Source of the DNA: Oligoflexales bacterium
GTDB lineage: Bacteria > Bdellovibrionota > Oligoflexia > Oligoflexales > Oligoflexaceae
Length of the DNA: 7,494 bases
Assembly: GCA_015232735.1 (NCBI GenBank)
Contig: JADFZC010000118.1
Location: forward strand, 1-7,494
Direction of reading: 5' to 3'
Shown here: piece by piece, positions 6,351 through 7,494 of the stretch
Layout: every line of letters begins with the position of its first letter
Position numbering within the stretch: the first letter of the stretch is position 1
Position numbers and translations under genes: made by a program
The notes under the pieces: model-generated
Told to the model about the DNA's origin: nothing
Seen by the model: the letters and a program-made list of their open reading frames with translations, nothing else
Databases searched by the model: none

Positions 6351-6760
6351 TAATGAAGGCTGCAGATATGGAACTGTCTGTCACGGAATCCATGAATCTG
6401 GGTTTTAATTTGGCCGGCTGACCAACTTTTGAAAACAGGTGTAAAAAAATCAGTCAGTCACGAAAAAACGCCGCAGATTCCTTCAGTTCCCAGTCCCGTC
6501 GATATCCTTCAATGATTACAACCATCTTCGGACCTTAAGTCGACGATTCAGCAAAACTCAGCAAAAACAAATCAGGTAAAACAACATCGCCAATCGTTTT
6601 TATTCAATTTTCGTTCCAATTTTTAAAGTCAAAAAATGGTTTGATCAAGGAATTGTTTTTTTTTGAAAAATGTCGAAAGCTCTGCGATCATGCTATAACG
6701 TCGACCGAAAGAATGTTGCCATTTAAAACAAATCAATGACCGCTATAAGAACAATACTGA
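6351..6760. other. Intergenic region between GH64 and M14 genes
   Basis: No gene could be supported in these 410 bases on either strand. The sequence is A/T-rich with T- and A-runs (for example around 6655-6670) and a small TTGATCAA palindrome near 6643-6650. There is no clear GC-rich hairpin followed by U, so no terminator for the glucanase is called. The promoter of the M14 gene should lie here, upstream of the nested palindrome. On the minus strand a TTGACT near 6626-6631 with weak -10 candidates is the best seen, and it is not convincing. Confidence 0.55.
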
Positions 6761-7494
6761 TCAGAAGCCGATCGTATAGGTGACGTTTATCGGTGCTGGT
6801 GTATGGATAGATGGGCTGTGACCACCGACGTCGTCATATGCGAATCCGTAGGCGAGAGCTCCAATGGAATGATCGTGCCAAAATTTTGCGTAACTGTTTG
6901 CAATATGATTTTCAGGGTAGTGGTAATTTGCATCCCACCATCTGTCAAAAGAATTTTCAGCAACGTGGCGATTGAGCGCTGCACAGACCTGAGCCTGAAT
7001 TTGAAGCTGCCTTGCAATGTCCGATGCGCCTGTCCGGTCATCCAGAAGTCCAGAACCCAATAATACCATGGCAGTTGTCGGCTTGCCGTTGATGTAGTAA
7101 TTTCCTCCGTTGTCATCCCGAAAGCGGAAGGTATCACCGGAAACACGGCCTGTGAAAGCGGGCCAGCCGCCAATATTTATGACAAGATCCTCACTGCGAT
7201 ATTTTTCCCAAACTTCGGATATATAGGGATCAAGATAATTCACGCTTTCACCACCCTTTTGGAATGATGCGTGGGCCGGCGCAATGATTCGATACGGTGC
7301 GTACGGTGCCTTTGCAAGAACCTGGAAGGATTCGGGGGTATCAACGATAAACTGCGCAAAGAGTTCGTCGCGGCTTTCGCTCAAGGTTTCACCCACGCTT
7401 TGATGAAAGCCATCCAGTCCTGTAACGTCGAGGCGCAGTGGGAAACCAAACTGGTCGACCCGTGAGGTATTGATAAATATTCCCGATGTGTAGT
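6761..7494 (-). CDS. GH64 endo-beta-1,3-glucanase, C-terminal part (incomplete)
   Basis: The frame is open to the right edge, so the 5' end is missing and 243 residues are seen. The GTG at 7396 is not the true start, because family sequence continues upstream of it (TSRVDQFGFPLRLDVTG). The C-terminus is diagnostic for glycoside hydrolase family 64 (thaumatin-like fold): QAQVCAALNRHV, YAKFWHDHSIGALAYGFAYDDVGG and HTPAPINVTYTIGF. Earlier blocks also fit: RDELFAQF, PYRIIAP, YLDPYISEVWEKY and a GSGLLDD block. Known members cut laminarin-type beta-1,3-glucan and release mainly laminaripentaose. The Asp in SRVDQFG (codon 7454-7456) aligns, from memory of the Streptomyces enzyme, with its catalytic Asp; the partner Glu would lie just off the window. 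The protein is probably secreted, but its signal peptide is not visible. It stands alone, 410 bases from the neighbouring repeat. Confidence 0.9.
   Translation of the reverse strand, partial: YTSGIFINTSRVDQFGFPLRLDVTGLDGFHQSVGETLSESRDELFAQFIVDTPESFQVLAKAPYAPYRIIAPAHASFQKGGESVNYLDPYISEVWEKYRSEDLVINIGGWPAFTGRVSGDTFRFRDDNGGNYYINGKPTTAMVLLGSGLLDDRTGASDIARQLQIQAQVCAALNRHVAENSFDRWWDANYHYPENHIANSYAKFWHDHSIGALAYGFAYDDVGGHSPSIHTPAPINVTYTIGF

Noticed and set aside
6261..6466. Three GTCACG(A/G)AA-like words at 6261, 6380 and 6457
   Set aside because: Short, unevenly spaced and one lies inside the repeat loop; probably chance.
6787..7173. 128-residue - strand frame overlapping the glucanase
   Set aside because: Out-of-frame shadow of the GH64 gene, whose conserved family blocks lie in the other frame.

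Overview
The window reads as chromosomal DNA from a Gram-negative bacterium. It encodes a lipoprotein with a clear lipobox, a secreted zinc carboxypeptidase, a MntP-type manganese exporter and SUF-type Fe-S genes. The mix of a von Willebrand A (VWA) lipoprotein, a secreted M14 peptidase and a GH64 beta-1,3-glucanase would fit a deltaproteobacterial-type or Bdellovibrio-like lineage, but that placement is inference from gene content only. There is no phage, plasmid, CRISPR, rRNA or tRNA signature.

Layout. Positions 1-367 are non-coding, with a short ATCGGG-rich stretch, a 65-bp imperfect palindrome and a probable promoter. On the + strand, a stand-alone NifU C-terminal-domain Fe-S scaffold (368-589) overlaps a SufS-type cysteine desulfurase (573-1841). 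A 177-bp near-perfect palindrome with 35-bp perfect terminal arms and a TTA duplication (1838-2020) follows. It is a MITE-like insertion placed exactly between the stop codons of sufS and the convergent mntP. Everything further right that codes is on the - strand: mntP (2018-2575, own promoter at 2632-2660), a 720-residue VWA lipoprotein (2708-4870), an exported M14 carboxypeptidase (5217-6278) and the C-terminal two thirds or so of a GH64 endo-beta-1,3-glucanase (6761 to the right edge, incomplete).

A second, unrelated repeat (6199-6350) is a palindrome made of palindromes: two inverted halves, each with two hairpins, and base changes between halves that preserve pairing. It overlaps the start of the M14 gene, whose only ATG and the first 26 codons lie inside the repeat.

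The genes do not form one pathway. NifU-like and SufS are a two-gene Fe-S assembly unit (sulfur donor plus scaffold/carrier); no sufB, sufC or sufD is visible. MntP controls manganese. The three right-hand genes encode envelope or secreted proteins, possibly used for cell-wall and polysaccharide degradation and surface contact. They are separated by 346-482 bp and look like independent transcription units. No convincing new multi-gene system is visible. The most interesting content is how the two palindromic repeats are fitted to gene ends.
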